Shown here: positions 12,636 to 23,969 of the stretch, piece after piece | Layout of the letters: every line of letters begins with the position of its first letter | How positions within the stretch are numbered: position 1 is the stretch's first letter | Assembly (NCBI GenBank): GCA_028023455.1 | Contig: JAQFVV010006353.1 | Span: 126,001-190,000 of the forward strand | Length of the DNA stretch: 64,000 nucleotides | From: Epiperipatus broadwayi | Taxonomy: Eukaryota; Onychophora; Udeonychophora; Euonychophora; Peripatidae | Reading direction: 5' to 3' | Notes under the pieces: model-generated | The model's input: the letters and a program-made list of their open reading frames with translations, nothing else | What the model was told of the DNA's origin: nothing | Database searches by the model: none | Translations under genes and position numbers: made by a program

Positions 12636-13005
12636 GTATTTGAACCCAGACTTTTAAACTCCCTTTAGTCATCCACTCTATCCTTTACAACTGATACACA
12701 CAACCACATGTTAAAAAGGTAAATGATCTTTAATATATGTATTTTGTGCTGAACCTGCACTCACCAGTTAGCCTGGGTCATCATCTCACACACATATTTA
12801 TAATCAGTGCTTGGTTTATAGTAAACAGTAAATTTATCAACTTTAGTATAAACTGAGCACTGATTATTTATATGTGTGGGATGTGATGATCCGGACTAAC
12901 TGATGAATGCTGGTTCAGCAGGAAATATGTATATTGGAAATCATTTATCTTTTTCACACATATACAGTCATATGTATCAGTTCTACGAGATGTTGTATTT
13001 TATTA
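12636..13005. repeat. Head-to-head foldback of repeat family B
   Basis: The left half reads family B in minus orientation (GTATTTGAACCCAGACTTTT ... GCTGAACCTGCACTCACCAG) and the right half in plus orientation (GATGATCCGGACTAACTGAT ... GGTTCAGCAGGAAATATG). The centre is near 12838. Confidence 0.65.
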
Positions 13006-13134
13006 TTTTTTATTTTATTAAGTTAATCATTTTAACTGAAACACGCAGGCTTATTATATACCTGTGTTTATATATGTACGGTAATGAGCACAGACTTTCA
13101 CGACCCCCTATACACTTGAACATATATATATATA

Positions 13135-14030
13135 GCCTGTGTGTTTCAGTTATCACATAGTAGAGATGTCTGCCCATCCCTTGTACTAAATGGATTATAT
13201 CCTGTGTATGAGGAGTCAGATTGACCTTAGGTCAGAATGGGTGTCACAAGAATATCGGCCTCAGGGTGGCCTTTGAGCATTTCATCATCAGATTTTTAAT
13301 TGGATGGACAGTTGAAGAGTTGGAGTGTGGAGTGGATTGAAGCCTGTCCATTAAAGTATGAGGATTAACTATCTTAATATATGTCTGAGCACTTATAGCA
13401 TATATGTGTAGAGATGGTAATCTGCATGAAATACGTATATTGGTGATTATTTATCTTTTCAACATATATGTGTTCAAGTGTATCAGTGTTATGAGATAGT
13501 GTGGAGAGTGGTGGGTCGTGTGAAAGTCTGTGCTCATATACCCTATATATTACATATATAAACACAGATATATTAAGCCTGTGTGTTTCACTTATCAGAT
13601 AGTAGAGATGTCTGCCCATCCCTTGTATTAAATGGATTATGTCCTGTGTATGAGGGGTCAGATTGACCTTAGGTTAGCATGGGTGTGACAAGAATCTCAG
13701 CCTCAGGCTGGCCTTTGAGCATTTCATATCAGATTTTCAATTGGATGGACGGTTGAAGACTTGGTGTGTGGAGTGGATTGAAGCCTGTCCATTAAAGTAT
13801 GAGGATTAAGGATTGGCCATCTTAATATATATCTGAGCACTTGTAGCATATATGTGTAGAGATGGTAATCTGGACCAACTGATGATTGCTGGTTTAGCAT
13901 GAAATACATATATTGGTCCTTATTTATCTTTTCAGCATATATGTGTTCAAGTGTATCAGTGTTATGAGATAGTGTGGAGATTGGTGGGTCGTGAGAACGT
14001 CTGTGCTCATATACCCTATATGTTAATCAT
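13135..14030 (+). repeat. Tandem ~440-bp units of family B
   Basis: Two consecutive units share, in order, CTGTGTGTTTCA, AGTAGAGATGTCTGCCCATC, AGATTGACCTTAGGT, GCCTTTGAGCATTTCAT, GGATTGAAGCCTGTCCATTA, and GTCTGTGCTCATATACCCTA. The second begins near 13576. Small indels separate them. A preceding partial unit ends near 13135. Frames here are fortuitous. Confidence 0.8.
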
Positions 14031-14079
14031 ATTATTAACATTGAACATCTGATTATTATTTTATTAACATTGAACATTC

Positions 14080-14475
14080 TGACCCCTCTTATGTAGGATT
14101 TTAAGCCCATTTAAATACCCAGAAGAGGAAGGAGTCAGAATGACTTATAGTCGTCATGGGTATGACAACAAAATAGGCAAACCAGGGCTTTGAACATATC
14201 AGATTTTCAATGATATGGATGGCTGAAGAGTTGGAGAGGATTGAAACCGGTCCATTAAAGTTTAGTTTGCTATCTTAATATAAACCGAGAACTGATTATA
14301 TATATGGATGGGAGATGATGATCCAGAGTACTGGACATTGGATATCATTTATCTTTTCTACATGTATGTGGTCGTGTTCATCTAATCGGTTGCATAAGAT
14401 GGAGCGTATGACTAAAAGCAATTTGAAAGTCTGGGTTTAAATCCTCTCTAGTTACAGCTAGCCTAAACTATATAT
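14080..14475 (+). repeat. Family B, diverged copy
   Basis: It continues the series with GACCCCTCTTATG, GGCTTTGAACATATCAGATT, AAACCGGTCCATTAAAGT and GAAAGTCTGGGTTTAAATCC. The last motif resembles a tRNA B box, a hint that family B carries a tRNA-related end. Confidence 0.65.
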
Positions 14476-14479
14476 ACTG

Positions 14480-15690
14480 TACTTGAATTTTAAAAAAAGT
14501 GTAATAAATTTTTGTTCTCAGAAAAGAAAGAGAGGAAATTAGGAAATAGAAATTACCATAGGAAACTCTTATCGTACCTTATAATAACATATAAGCGTGT
14601 GATTAATACACTAATTAATTTAACGCCTTTAAGATACAAATTAGATAATAATTTTCCACTTAATATTTTTTCAGTGACTAATGTTTTATTGGGGGGGGGG
14701 GTTATTAAGATTTAAATGTATTCATTTCCAGTGAAAATTAATACGATTTCTAATAATTTTTACTCTTTTTACAATTATTTATTCACCAGATATAAAAATT
14801 AAAAAAAAGACGCACTAATAAAAATTATATACATTGAACTATAATTTCATATAAAATTATAGCCAAAAAAAATGAAAATGATACATAGTGATAGAATAAT
14901 AAACGTATATATGTCAACTGTTTTCTGGAAACCAGGTTTATTAATTTAATATAATCTTTTAGGGGAAAATTGTAATTTTCATTAATCATATTTTAATTTA
15001 CTTTGTAAAATGTATTGCTCAAAGCAAAATATAAAAATTGAAACTAGTAACAAATTAGGAACTTATATATATGATGTATCTGTTACGTACTTTTCATGAG
15101 AATGGTTCTTTCAACAGTACTATTTGTAATAAATATTATTTTCTCACTAAATGGTCGAGAAAAGATCTTATAAATTTTTTATATTCTGATATTTTCTTTC
15201 CAAACATATGGAAATTCCGGGAAAGACAAAAGGCAGATCTAACTTCACTAGCTTAATTAAAGTAAAGCTTTAAATTAAACAGAAGTAAATCACAAACATT
15301 TTACGCACACTCTCTCTCTATATATATACAATATTGCATGTAAAATAAATAACTGGATTATTATTCGAAAATTCATAAGACGTTTGAGGACCGAAAGTGA
15401 TAAAGTTGAGAGCAATTCATGGATCTTAAGTTCTAGGGTCTTCCATTGTACCAAATGACGCAGGGGGTTGATAACGATATCTTCCCTTATCTCGCCACAG
15501 AGTTTTGCGGTTCTGAAAACGTGCAGAAAAACAATAGCAGTTAGACAATCGGTTTATTTCTAAAAAGAACTGAAATTACAATAGGGAATATCTCAAGCTA
15601 CATCAAGGACCTATTAAGTGTTGGCTTTAGCTATAGATTGATTACCAAAAAGATTTGATCAATTTTATAAAAAAAAATCAACGCTAACGA
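14480..15690. other. No gene recognised
   Basis: AT-rich sequence with short open frames lacking any family motif, a G10 run near 14692-14701, and a TC/TA tract near 15310. The part at 15440-15545 is less AT-rich and may belong to the following Penelope-like element, but I could not show it. Confidence 0.5.
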
Positions 15691-15699
15691 CCTACTAAA

Positions 15700-16234
15700 G
15701 ATAAACCTCAATTCACCCTTCCTTACACCCCCAAAATATCTAAACAGCTTGTTAAAACTTTATCCAATGAATTTAAAGTTGGCTTTCGCACACACCCCAA
15801 CACAAACAGACATCAATAATGCGAAGGACAAATTTGACCCAAGCCAAACACCCTGAGTTGTGTATAGTATTTTATGCCCTCAGGCCGGATGCAGGGCCAC
15901 ATACTATGGAGAAACTAAGGCCACAGTCAATAATATAGCTGCTGAGGATATATATACATACAGAAGAGCACAAAAGAACAAGGACAACATTTCAATATTC
16001 CTCAAACATGAGAAGCAGGCCGGTCATGGGTTCGAACCCTCCAACCCCAAAATTCTGTGCATTGAAACTAATGACTGCAAAAGGAAGATAAAAGAAGTGT
16101 ATTCTATCATTAATGACTATAACGCTATTAATAGGCAACACATGTTTCGCTATCTCCAAAAAATGGACAAGCTGATTAATTTGCATATACATTTGCATAC
16201 ATTACCATTTAACAATATCGCAACAATGATTTAA
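15700..16234 (+). pseudogene. Penelope-like element, GIY-YIG endonuclease fragment
   Basis: The frame 15860-16234 begins YSILCPQAGCRATYYGET, a degenerate form of the GIY...YIG core of Penelope-like endonucleases (here VYS...YYG), followed by conserved HEKQAGHGFEPSNPKILCIE and a basic C terminus. The same frame is open upstream of a TGA (about 15852) back to about 15700 (APTPTQ/DINNAKDKF region), consistent with the linker from reverse transcriptase. No recognisable reverse transcriptase core remains. In these elements the endonuclease makes the nick used to prime reverse transcription. It differs clearly from the pair at 62534-64000, so it is a separate family. Confidence 0.72.
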
Positions 16235-16621
16235 ATTTTTGTTTTGGCTATGATTATGAGGGATATTAGCTCGAAAGCGTTTAACCTACATTGATTTATT
16301 TTGATAGTTTGCTATTAACAGCTTCTTCACGCAGAGGTTTTAAAGTGCTTATATATACTATTAATGTTTTATTGATCATTTTTATGATATTAAACAATAA
16401 ATTCATAGTTTTAAAAATCGTTTGATACCACTTGTAGGTTAGGAAAAAAAGAGACAAATAGCTTAGGGAGTTTATAAAAAGTTCGAGTGCCAGCTCTGTG
16501 CTTTACTAACTTGCCAAACCTCGCAGGCTCATTTATGAGACATGCTATTTAATTTTGATAAGATTCCAGATTGTTATTAGTAGTGTTTAAAAGCTATTAT
16601 ATCAACAATGATCTTAATAAA

Positions 16622-17195
16622 TAGCTTGGCCAGATTACTAATACTGACGGAAAAAATTAGGGATGAAATTAATCACAGAATGTAAATTGGGTGGGTTGCT
16701 TATAGTAGAAATAACTTAATAAAAGGAAACGCGCCCATGGGTTTGAAAAGGAAAGTCTTTAATAAAGGTGTTTTACCAGTTCGTACTTACAGATCTGATA
16801 CTTGGACACTCACCTGAAGAGCAGTACTGAGACTTCAACTCAACAAAATATAAAAAGATCTATATTAAAGGTAATAAGACGGCATCAAAAACAAAATACA
16901 TGGGTGCGAGAACAAACAGATATTGTGATGTCATTGAAGGAGTTAAGAGACTGAAATGAAGCTGGACTAGACCTATTTTTAGAAAAGATGATAAGAGATG
17001 GACAGTTGAAATTTTACATTGAATCTCAAGAGATTTAAAAGATCTAGAAAGAGTCCATGTGTGAGATAGATGGATGAAATAAGGAAGTTTTCTGATGAGA
17101 TATGGTGAAAAGATGCCGTGGATCAGAGAAACTGAATTTAACTAGGAGAGATCTTCCTACAGTGAATCGATAGTGGCTGAAGATGTTGGTAAGTG
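16622..17195 (+). pseudogene. RTE-like LINE 3' end
   Basis: Degenerate C-terminal part of an RTE-type retrotransposon: GFEKESL and a FTSSYLQI(S)DTWT block (compare VLPVLAYGSETWTL in the copy at 26690-29385), then a TWVREQTDI block, a KKMIRDGQLK block and the final RRDLPTVNR. Stops and frameshifts throughout. The 5' part is absent. Confidence 0.75.
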
Positions 17196-17369
17196 AACTT
17201 AATAGCTACTTATAAATTTTAATATATCCAAAAGTTGACGCTTCTGTGTAAACCAATATATATTTCTTAAATCTGATTAGAAAAGTACTTTACTGCTTAT
17301 CAGTTTGCATTTGTAAAAATTTACACAGAGGTTAATTCTCATACAATAGCACACTGAGGCAAGACAGAA

Positions 17370-17490
17370 TAATCAATGGATTCCGGAAGACTACTTTGGC
17401 CTGCGTTGAATGGCGCTACTACAGGGAGTGTTTAGCCTCTGTGTAAACAGCTTGTTTACGCATAAAGAATGGTGATCATGTAACAGTTAG
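17370..17490 (+). repeat. Dispersed repeat family A, short copy
   Basis: It retains GAATGGCGCTACTACAGGGA and AATGGTGATCATGTAAC. The left part is lost. Confidence 0.5.
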
Positions 17491-17795
17491 TGGTTTAATT
17501 TGTAAAAATTTACAGATATTTTCTACTACAACTTCTGTGAGTTTATTAGAGTGACAATTTTTGGTTTTGTTATAATTTCAGTATTTCATCTTTTTAAAAT
17601 GTCTTTAAGCTAATATTTAGAATATTAATGTAAAATTGGAATAAATATAATTTATTATGGCTTGTTTATATGTATAATCTTTTGGTGTTCTATCATTATT
17701 CATAATAATATGAAAATACTACAACAGAGCTTAAATATGTTAAAACCATGATTCATATGTATTGAAAGTATACTTAGTCTCCTTTATTTTATAGA

Positions 17796-18094
17796 ATACT
17801 AAATCATCCATGCACTTTACTACTGTACACAATGCTCTATTTATCACCCTCTTATATAGTTTACAGTTTCGATTGCCCCACAATCTTTTTCAGAACTTTT
17901 ATATCTCCTAACTTCAACTGCTACTACCCTCAAGTTAGGAGATATAAAAATTCTGAAGAAGATTTCTGGAGCAAGCAATTGAAGTTAGGGGATATAAAAG
18001 TTCTGAAGAAGATTGCTGGGACAATCGAAACTGTAAAAGAGTGTGGTAAATAAAGCATAGTGTACAGTAGTAAAGTGCGTGGATGATTAAGTAT
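17796..18094. repeat. Long foldback with internal duplication
   Basis: The left arm (17796-17916) and right arm (about 17978-18094) are inverted copies: AATCATCCATGCACTTTACT pairs with AGTAAAGTGCGTGGATGATT, and TTTACAGTTTCGATTG with CAATCGAAACTGTAAA. Between them a ~45-base piece of the right arm (GTTAGGAGATATAAAA ... TCTGAAGAAGAT) is duplicated at a 50-base interval (17931 and 17981). It is probably a MITE. The 73-residue frame here is incidental. Confidence 0.85.
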
Positions 18095-18099
18095 TATAT

Positions 18100-19185
18100 G
18101 ATATACATTTGGCTATGCAATAAGAAAGACTAGTTTTGCGACTTTATTTTATGTAAAATATTTAATATATATATGTATAACAGTGAAAACGATTACATGA
18201 CAATCGATATATTATTCAACACATAAAGGCTTTTTTGGTGGTGTAATTTTATATTATCATCTTTAAGGTAAAACATGCACAAACACACATGTGCTAACAG
18301 AGCATTATTATGTATAGTGGAGCCACAATATCTGCAATATTTTTTTCCAAGCCCCCCCCTCCCCAATGTATGTCATAGCTCAATTTGTTGATAAGCTTTG
18401 ATTGCAACAGAATATTGTTTACCGAACTGCAAATATACAGTACTTTTCAATATGCATGCACACATGTGTATATATATAACAGATATTTTTATGTATATAG
18501 TATGCATATAGAAATTAAGATTATAGTATAAATAAAATAATAATCTAGTCATTAATAATAAACTGAAGGAGCACATTTACATATATATTTTAGTTTGCGT
18601 TTACTCATTTAGCTTCATTCATAAAAATAAAAATTATTTTTTAAATAAAGTGAATAGATATATATAAGACTTTAATCACAATCAACCATCAGTCAGGATT
18701 TGGTTCCATTGCTCCACCTAGTGGCAATTTGAACAAAAACTCATCATCTGACTTTAGTATTTAAACCATTATTCTATATTAGAATGGACTTGATTTGTTA
18801 TATATATATAATTACAAATGAATAACATCCTACATAATTATATCTGAGCTTCGAAAATGTAGAAAAATAATAAAAAGTGAAATATATGATAATATTGAAG
18901 TTTTTTTTTTTGATTGAGCGGTATAAAAAAAAGCCAAAATTGACAAAATCTTTGTTGAATGAAGTTCATTTTTAAAACATGAATGAATTGATGTGAAGCC
19001 ATAATAATTTATAAAACATTATGGAGAAACATAAAAAGGCTGTTAACAATCTTACTCCTGTAGTTTTTTTGTTTATCTTTACAATCAAATTTGTTAACTT
19101 GTATTTTTAAAAATTAAACATTTTCAAATGAAATCAAATTGTAATAATGTATACTTTTGTTTTTAAATATTTAAAGATAGCAGAA
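18100..19185. other. No gene recognised
   Basis: AT-rich intronic-type sequence with short TA tracts. I see no motif or splice-bounded frame. Confidence 0.55.
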
Positions 19186-19189
19186 ACTT

Positions 19190-19745
19190 AAAAAAAATAT
19201 AGCCATTACCCCCTCGCCCCAAGTGAGTGAGAGAAACTACTCTAAAAATGAGTGTTACATTAACTATACAAACCAATCTGTGAACCATAAGTATGTCCAT
19301 ATGTAGAATACGGTGGTCCAACTTTCTTGTTATTTTACGATGTTGTCTTTTAGTTTCCCCAGCCAAAAACTTTTTTCTAAAATACGTAATACTATATCTA
19401 ATTGTAGTCCTCTAATGTATTCCATTCTTTGCCATGTCTCTCCAATGGAAACAATTAGAATTGCACTTTTTTAGAATATCTTTGCGATAATCCTTATAAC
19501 ATAGACAGGATTTACCTTTCCTACGAAACTCGTGTTCAAGTTAACCATAAAACACCCTTATAGGAATATTTTGTTAATCCTTGATTGTACATATCCAACC
19601 TAATGATGGTGTGACTTTACAATAGTGGACTCAGTAGTATCACATCCTGCATGCCGAAGAACATATTGATTGGTTTTACGAACTTGCCATTCTATTTTTA
19701 AAATTTTACCGAGTGCCTTTAAATGTTTTAAATATTTATTGTATA
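19190..19745 (-). pseudogene. Decayed LINE C-terminal tail (second tail family)
   Basis: Reverse-strand frames give KILKIEWQVRKTNQYVLRHA followed by GCDTTESTIVKS, then a KVNPVYVIRIIAK block, WQRMEYIRGLQLDIVLRILE and KLKDNIVK. This is the order found after the reverse transcriptase in LINEs whose C terminus includes an H-x-R-W-x-G-H block and a terminal CX2C...H tail. Stops interrupt it. The copies at 12225, 52110 and 57540 are close relatives on the other strand. Confidence 0.65.
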
Positions 19746-20098
19746 AATATTGTATAAAATTAATTGTATATATTTAAATAAATTATGAAAACAAAGCATT
19801 TTTTTAAAAAATTGTCAAAGACAAAAGGATTGAGTAACTATTACTCTCACAACTGCTCTTTACCAATTAGCACCTAATATGCATGGTTAGCTCCTTTGAA
19901 GTTTATTTTGGCTGAAGACTTCTGCCCTCTTCAAATTTTTTGAACTAATAAATCAATACAGTTTCTGCCACAAAATGAACAAAAAAGTGTAAAATGGCCT
20001 TATAGATAGCCACAGGAGAGGGAAGGACAGATGAAGGTCCACCAGCTCTCTTTCCAAAAATCTCCAAATAAATTTTTTTATTTATATTAATGCATTAG

Positions 20099-20254
20099 TA
20101 ATATATATTAAGGCTATAACCTTAAGACCATATGCCTGAAAAATGACAGTAGGGACCTCTACAAATCTTAACACAAGATTTATTTAAAAGACAGAGGTTC
20201 CTACTGTCATTTTTCAGGCATATGGTCTTAAGGTTATAGCCTTAATATATATTA
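20099..20254. repeat. Near-perfect 62-bp-arm foldback (family with 60567)
   Basis: Arms 20099-20160 and 20193-20254 are inverted copies with one mismatch (AGGGACC against GGTTCCT), around a 32-base loop. The arm begins TAATATATATTAAGGCTATA and continues ACCTTAAGACCATATGCC. The outer end resembles the terminal repeats of 60567-60804, so both are probably MITEs of one family. Confidence 0.95.
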
Positions 20255-20677
20255 CTTTATATAATGAGTATGTGCTTTATAAATTAATGCATTAGCTAAA
20301 TGTATTTTTTGGACAAGATTCCTTTCCCCCCAATATTTCCCCCCTATAGAAAGATAATAGCAATCTAATTATCAGCAGATTATTGATTTTCTAGTTGTTT
20401 TGATGTTTTTAAGTTTGTATTGATTTCAGAATCTATACCATCACTCCTACTTGCCATTACTTATTTCAGATTCTCCAGTAAAACTCTTTGGACTTTGAAG
20501 TTTTTGATGCAATGTAAGAATGTTTTATAGTTTTTTTCTGGAAATAATAAAGTGATAACTTTCATTTTATCACTTAAGAGGTTTTACAATTTTTTTTTTA
20601 AATTTCCTAGAACTTTTAGCTTTCTACTTAGAAAACATTTTATTATGTGAAATATTGCATCATAGCAAGACTTGGTA

Positions 20678-20788
20678 GTCTAGCATTGGTCATTGAGAGG
20701 TCAGCGACAGCCGCTTTACAAGCAGTTGTCCTGCATTAGCAGGTTTACTTCCCGGCTGATGCTATGACACATGAGAAAAAAAACTTCG
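20678..20788 (+). repeat. tRNA-derived SINE
   Basis: A short SINE: TAGCATTGG ... GAGAGGTCAGCGACAG ... CTTTACAAGCAG ... AGGTTTACTTCCCGG ... GATGCTATGACACATGAG, then an A8 tail. TAGCAT and ATGCTA could form a tRNA-like acceptor stem, TTTACAA sits as an anticodon loop, and GGTTTACTTCC occupies the B-box position. Flanking AGACTTGGTA and AAACTTCGTA may be a decayed target-site duplication. Sister copies: 35422-35528 and 55231-55346. Confidence 0.8.
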
Positions 20789-21123
20789 TAAGCATAAACT
20801 ATGCAAAGAAATGTAATTAATAATCATAATCATATAGACACTCCAAGATGGAAGCATGATCATTGCTATACATAAAAATTATTAAATTTTTATATTTTAC
20901 ATGTTTTTTTATTTATTTTCATGTTGTTGTTTTTATTTACATTTTTTGAATATTGTATAATTGAAGTAATGTGTATTGATGCAGCATATATCACAGCTGT
21001 ATATATTGTGTTATCTAAATTTTGTTTCCTGAATTACAACTATTTTATTTACATTGAATTAAATATTTTCATGGATTGTTATTATAATAAAGAATAGAAA
21101 TAAGGAGATATAAATGAAGCATG

Positions 21124-21247
21124 TGACTTTATTGTTCTGGAGTTCATAAGAAGTTTGAGTGCCAGACCCTGTGAGTACCAGAATCAATCCTGGGACATCC
21201 CAATCCTAAGTTGAATGCTCTACCAACTGCACTAAGCTACACAGGGC
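21124..21247 (-). repeat. tRNA-derived SINE, second family
   Basis: On the minus strand it reads CCCTGTGTAGCTTAGTGCAG, TTGGTAGAGCATTCAACTTA (good A-box region), a GGATTGATTCTGG B-box-like block, then ACTTCTTATGAACTCCAGAA and CAATAAAGTCAC. The 3' motif recurs at 3275-3410 and, more weakly, near 16455, 34880 and 50125. Confidence 0.7.
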
Positions 21248-21249
21248 AT

Positions 21250-23150
21250 AAGATTATATCCATATAAATAGAGATAACCCTTTTGATTTTTGCTGTTTCC
21301 AAAAAACTATTGATTATTACAAATTGACAATCTCTTTGAGGCTAAACAAATTTCTCCATTAATCTCTTTTGTTTAATTTTTTTGTTGAAATAATATAACC
21401 ATTACACTATTAGTCTACTAATAAGCTAGTAATAATGATATGTTTTTATATAGTTTACATTATTATTTATCATTAAATATAAATTTGTATAAAAAATATA
21501 TACACATTTGTATTTAAATGAAATATGCTGGTTATACAGACATATATAATCTCATCTCTACATATACAGAATATTATATAAATCTATATACATATATTGA
21601 ATAATATTTCTGTAGTATGATACATATATGTTATTTTCTTTTTCATTTATGCTTAAATGACATTATTAATTAATTATATTGATGTTTTGTCTATATTCAT
21701 ACTTATTTTTCCTTATTATTTTTAGTGTAATTAATGTTTATAGACTTTTCTTTTTTTAGAATCTTTAATTTCATGTAAAAGTTCAATATTCTTTTGACAA
21801 TCCATGTTGTGAATATTAAATAATGAACATAGGGTGCTGATTTAGCATCCCTTCTGTTAATTACTCTTTATCTCCTTTTTTCTTTCTTCTAGGTGTTCTT
21901 TGTATATTCGTAGTAAACCATATCACAACTTCCATAGTTAAATTTATAAACTACGTAGTTTTTATTTCTTATTTCATCTTTTATTTTAGAATTAGATATT
22001 AATGTTTTTATTTTGTTACCATTTATCTAAGAGGTATGTTGGTATTTATATGATTTTGATGAATCTTTTTAAATTCTGACATTTTCTATTGTTCCAACTG
22101 GTGGAAGATTTTGAAAATGCTCGACCTTTCACTTCTGTATAAAATCTTTATTTTATATTAAAACTCAATAAATTAGTCTTGATTTATATTCTAAAAAATT
22201 GAGCTTTATAATTGAATGTTATAAATATTTAAAAACTGAATTGTAAATAAGAACAAAGGAAATAAAAATCATGAATGACGTTAGTATAAATACTCTTTCA
22301 GAAAATGAATGAATTCTTTTTTATTTTAATTTTTTTTATGTGATCATACAAATGTGAATTTGTGATAAATCTATCAAATTCTGCTTTAAAATTTGATATT
22401 TTCTTTACAATTATTAAAATATTTGAAAAATTCTAACATCACATCAATTTTGATAAGTGATGATGATATGCAATGAGTTTCATATAAAGAACAGTCAAGA
22501 AAGAAGAAATGATCTTAAAAAAATTTCTTTTGAGAACAATACAATAAACATTATTGATATCGGTTGACTGTTCATAAGATACTGACTTTTCCAGATTTTT
22601 TTTCCCAATTAAAAAAATCAATAAAAGAAATACAAGAGAATCTACATTATTTAAAAAATCCTATGGTAATATAAGATGTGATAATGGCCAAACAGTGATC
22701 TAAAGTTGTGAAACTACCATGCTTCTTCTAAGTGGAACACTCAACTATTCTCAATAAATATGAAAGTGAGAGAATTAATGTTTTATAAGTCATGGGAGAA
22801 TATAACTTTTTTCAATTTATTATTTATAGGATTTTTAATAATATTACAGTTATTACTATTTGAAGGACTAATGCTATTGTTTTTTACTATAATTGTTTTA
22901 TTATTAATACATATATACTTTTAACAGTTCTGACATTATATCCATAGTTTTATATATTGCAATAAACTATCCTTTTTATAATTTATCTATATCAGTGTTA
23001 TATGCATCACTTTTATATTTGAAATTTTTAATAATTAGAATCTTTCATATCTATGCTTATTGTGATTTTATAGGAGTCATTTTATTTTATTTGTCTGTTT
23101 TAATTAAACATTTTAATTTAGTTTTGTCACCATTACTGTTTTTACTAATA
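21250..23150. other. No gene recognised
   Basis: Very AT-rich. I found no splice-bounded open frame and no transposon protein. Confidence 0.55.
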
Positions 23151-23155
23151 TTTTA

Positions 23156-23968
23156 GTTCTTCTTCTTCTTCTTCTTCTTCTTCTTCTTCTTCTTCTTCTT
23201 CTTCTTCTTCTTCTTCTTCTTCTTCTTCTTCTTCTTCTTCTTCTTCTTCTTCTTCTTCTTCTTCTTCTTCTTCTTCTTCTTCTTCTTCTTCTTCTTCTTC
23301 TTCTTCTTCTTCTTCTTCTTCTTCTTCTTCTTCTTCTTCTTCTTCTTCTTCTTCTTCTCTTCTTCTTCTTCTTCTTCTTCTTCTTCTTCTTCTTCTTCTT
23401 CTTCTTCTTCTTCTTCTTCTTCTTCTTCTTCTTCTTCTTCTTCTTCTTCTTCTTCTTCTTCTTCTTCTTCTTCTTCTTCTTCTTCTTCTTCTTCTTCTTC
23501 TTCTTCTTCTTCTTCTTCTTCTTCTTCTTCTTCTTCTTCTTCTTCTTCTTCTTCTTCTTCTTCTTCTTCTTCTTCTTCTTCTTCTTCTTCTTCTTCTTCT
23601 TCTTCTTCTTCTTCTTCTTCTTCTTCTTCTTCTTCTTCTTCTTCTTCTTCTTCTTCTTCTTCTTCTTCTTCTTCTTCTTCTTCTTCTTCTTCTTCTTCTT
23701 CTTCTTCTTCTTCTTCTTCTTCTTCTTCTTCTTCTTCTTCTTCTTCTTCTTCTTCTTCTTCTTCTTCTTCTTCTTCTTCTTCTTCTTCTTCTTCTTCTTC
23801 TTCTTCTTCTTCTTCTTCTTCTTCTTCTCCTTCTTCTCCTTCTTCTTCTCCTCCTCCTCCTCCTCCTCCTTCTTCTTCTTCTCCTCCTCCTCCTCCTCCT
23901 CCTCTTCTTCTTCTTCTTATTATTATTATTACTACTACTACTACTACTACTATTACTACTACTACTAC
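23156..23968. repeat. ~670-bp (TTC)n/(GAA)n tract with variant TCC, TAT and TAC units
   Basis: TTC units run from about 23156 to 23825 with a single one-base slip near 23358, then mixed TTC/TCC blocks, then TAT and TAC triplets to about 23968. That is roughly 220 TTC units. The reverse-strand poly-Arg/poly-Glu frame is only this repeat read across the slip. Confidence 0.97.
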
Positions 23969-23969
23969 A

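Noticed and set aside
12903-13909. Several 60-85-residue frames in the tandem array
   Set aside because: They recur only because the DNA unit is repeated; the reading frames are not conserved between units.
13135-14030. CRISPR-like or regulatory repeat array
   Set aside because: Units are ~440 bp with no short repeat/unique spacer pattern, and the genome is animal.
16440-16560. Possible additional SINE tail (AGTTTATAAAAAGTTCGAGT)
   Set aside because: Only a short weak match to the 21124-21247 SINE, without a tRNA-like head or duplication.
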